A stretch of DNA of 64,000 bases from Lachnospiraceae bacterium (GTDB taxonomy: Bacteria; Bacillota; Clostridia; Lachnospirales; Lachnospiraceae), in NCBI GenBank assembly GCA_910574965.1, contig CAJTDB010000002.1, positions 186,001 to 250,000 on the forward strand. Reading direction: 5' to 3'. Below are positions 63,595 to 64,000 of this stretch, in pieces; the stretch's first letter is position 1, and each line of letters begins with the position of its first letter. Made by a program: the position numbers and the translations under genes. Under the pieces are notes generated by a model. It saw only the letters and a program-made list of their open reading frames with translations, was not told where the DNA came from and ran no database searches.

Positions 63595-63692
63595 AGTTCC
63601 GCATCTTGTTCAAACATCCCCATTGGCTGGAAAAATATTCATCCCCTCCGCGGCTGAATTTCTTTCCGGGGATGTTTGCACAAGCTGCTGTC
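63595..63692 (-). repeat. Leader palindrome H3 (tandem)
   Basis: Third copy at an exact 100-bp period. It begins GACAGCAGCTTG about 15 nt after the expected transcription start, so the whole array is transcribed. Confidence 0.95.
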
Positions 63693-63712
63693 TGCAAGCA
63701 AAATCGAAAGAG

Positions 63713-63741
63713 ATTATATGACACGTTCCTGTATTTGTCAA
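63713..63741 (-). promoter_or_regulatory. Consensus sigma-A promoter of the MATE gene
   Basis: Minus strand: -35 TTGACA, 17-bp spacer, -10 TATAAT, all consensus. Confidence 0.92.
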
Positions 63742-63799
63742 TCTGAAAAGAGCACAGTCTAAAAGGACACTTCCGGCCTTTTCTGAGCAATCCGACGAA

Positions 63800-64000
63800 T
63801 CAGATCCGGCGGGTATATTCCCGCAACCATTCCCGCTCTTCTTCCTCCATAAAAGGAGCCAGTTCCTCATATACTCTTGCATGGTACGCATTCAGCCATT
63901 CCCGTTCCTGCCCGGTCATCTCCTGAGGCAAAAGACCATCCAGATCAATGGGCGTCAGAGTCAGAATCTCAAATTCCATAAACTGTCCGTATGTGTTCCT
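63800..64000 (-). CDS. Xaa-Pro aminopeptidase (M24B), C-terminal fragment
   Basis: The last 66 residues are visible and run off the right edge. LTLTPIDLDGLLPQEMTGQE and WLNAYHARVYEELAPFMEEEE are typical of the C-terminus of aminopeptidase P, which removes N-terminal residues before proline. Catalytic metal ligands lie outside the window. The stop codon is at 63800-63802. Confidence 0.85.
   Translation of the reverse strand, partial: RNTYGQFMEFEILTLTPIDLDGLLPQEMTGQEREWLNAYHARVYEELAPFMEEEEREWLREYTRRI

Larger units (their letters stand above)
63379..63799 (-). other. MATE leader region (gene-free)
   Basis: About 420 bp without a gene. From right to left: the gap after the aminopeptidase stop with a weak AAAAGG/CCTTTT hairpin (63756-63780), a consensus promoter, then three repeat copies up to the MATE start. 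Short open frames here are repeat translations. Confidence 0.85.

Noticed and set aside
63390-63692. CRISPR array (three regular 100-bp repeats)
   Set aside because: The units are contiguous long palindromes with no variable spacers, sit in a 5'-UTR and have no cas genes nearby.
63372-63721. Open reading frames of 60-83 codons across the triple repeat near the MATE gene
   Set aside because: They are translations of the palindromic repeats in non-coding frames, lack ribosome binding sites and repeat the same peptide.

Overview
The window is a gene-dense chromosomal stretch of a spore-forming, anaerobic, low-to-mid-GC Gram-positive bacterium, most likely a gut-type Lachnospiraceae (Clostridia). 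The evidence is Spo0A, a CotF-like coat protein, the hrcA-grpE-dnaK-dnaJ operon under a CIRCE element, pyruvate:ferredoxin oxidoreductase, YesMN-type sugar regulation, bacterial glycogen genes and strong AGGAGG ribosome binding sites. Nearly all genes lie on the minus strand; only 33766-35865 and 56454-58168 are on the plus strand. No rRNA, tRNA, CRISPR array, transposase or phage gene was recognised. The genus is not determinable from the sequence alone.

Layout, left to right. 1-1083: an OmpR-type two-component system (kinase cut by the window edge). 1211-4753: pyruvate:ferredoxin oxidoreductase. 4966-10839: heat-shock operon hrcA-grpE-dnaK-dnaJ with a ribokinase-like gene at its end. 11067-33502: a long surface-polysaccharide locus, read leftward from a consensus promoter at 33624-33652. 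It holds a beta-propeller protein, RfbA and RfbC (dTDP-sugar), a Wzm/Wzt ABC exporter, a methyltransferase-kinase-like fusion reminiscent of the WbdD chain terminator, several GT2 glycosyltransferases, an SGNH esterase, GtrA, a metallophosphoesterase, the CotH/VTC/DUF4956 trio, an initiating phosphoglycosyltransferase and an LCP ligase. 33766-35865: a divergent GT39-type membrane glycosyltransferase and a small charged protein of unknown function. 35953-37609: an FMN riboswitch driving RibU and a flavin-oxidase-like protein. 37733-48177: an alpha-glycoside utilisation locus (two GH31 enzymes, an ABC sugar importer, YesN/YesM). 48470-51337: coat-like small proteins, GlgA and Spo0A. 51529-58168: an RND efflux pair divergent from a two-component system. 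58146-64000: GlgB, a Gx transporter, a TerD protein, a rhomboid protease, a MATE exporter and the end of an aminopeptidase P.

The most interesting pattern is not a gene. At least eight unrelated genes (dnaK, rfbC, ribU, a GH31 gene, two ABC sugar-importer genes, yesN and the MATE gene) carry the same kind of palindromic leader just before the start codon. It begins AAACAGCATC, folds as a long two-part hairpin and ends GCGGAACTATAATAGGAG, so that it brings the Shine-Dalgarno sequence with it. The stem sequences differ between loci but still pair, with clear compensatory changes. A CCGGAA step, an AGCCAA-like internal bulge and a purine-rich loop tend to stay. Several loci carry tandem copies with periods of 100, 102 and 104 bp. 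This looks like an undescribed family of mobile or structured 5'-UTR RNAs.

Other unusual RNA-level features are a roughly 22-bp palindrome that buries the ribosome binding site of a 61-residue protein gene (48930-48986) and a 128-bp closed inverted repeat with internal hairpins (48301-48428).
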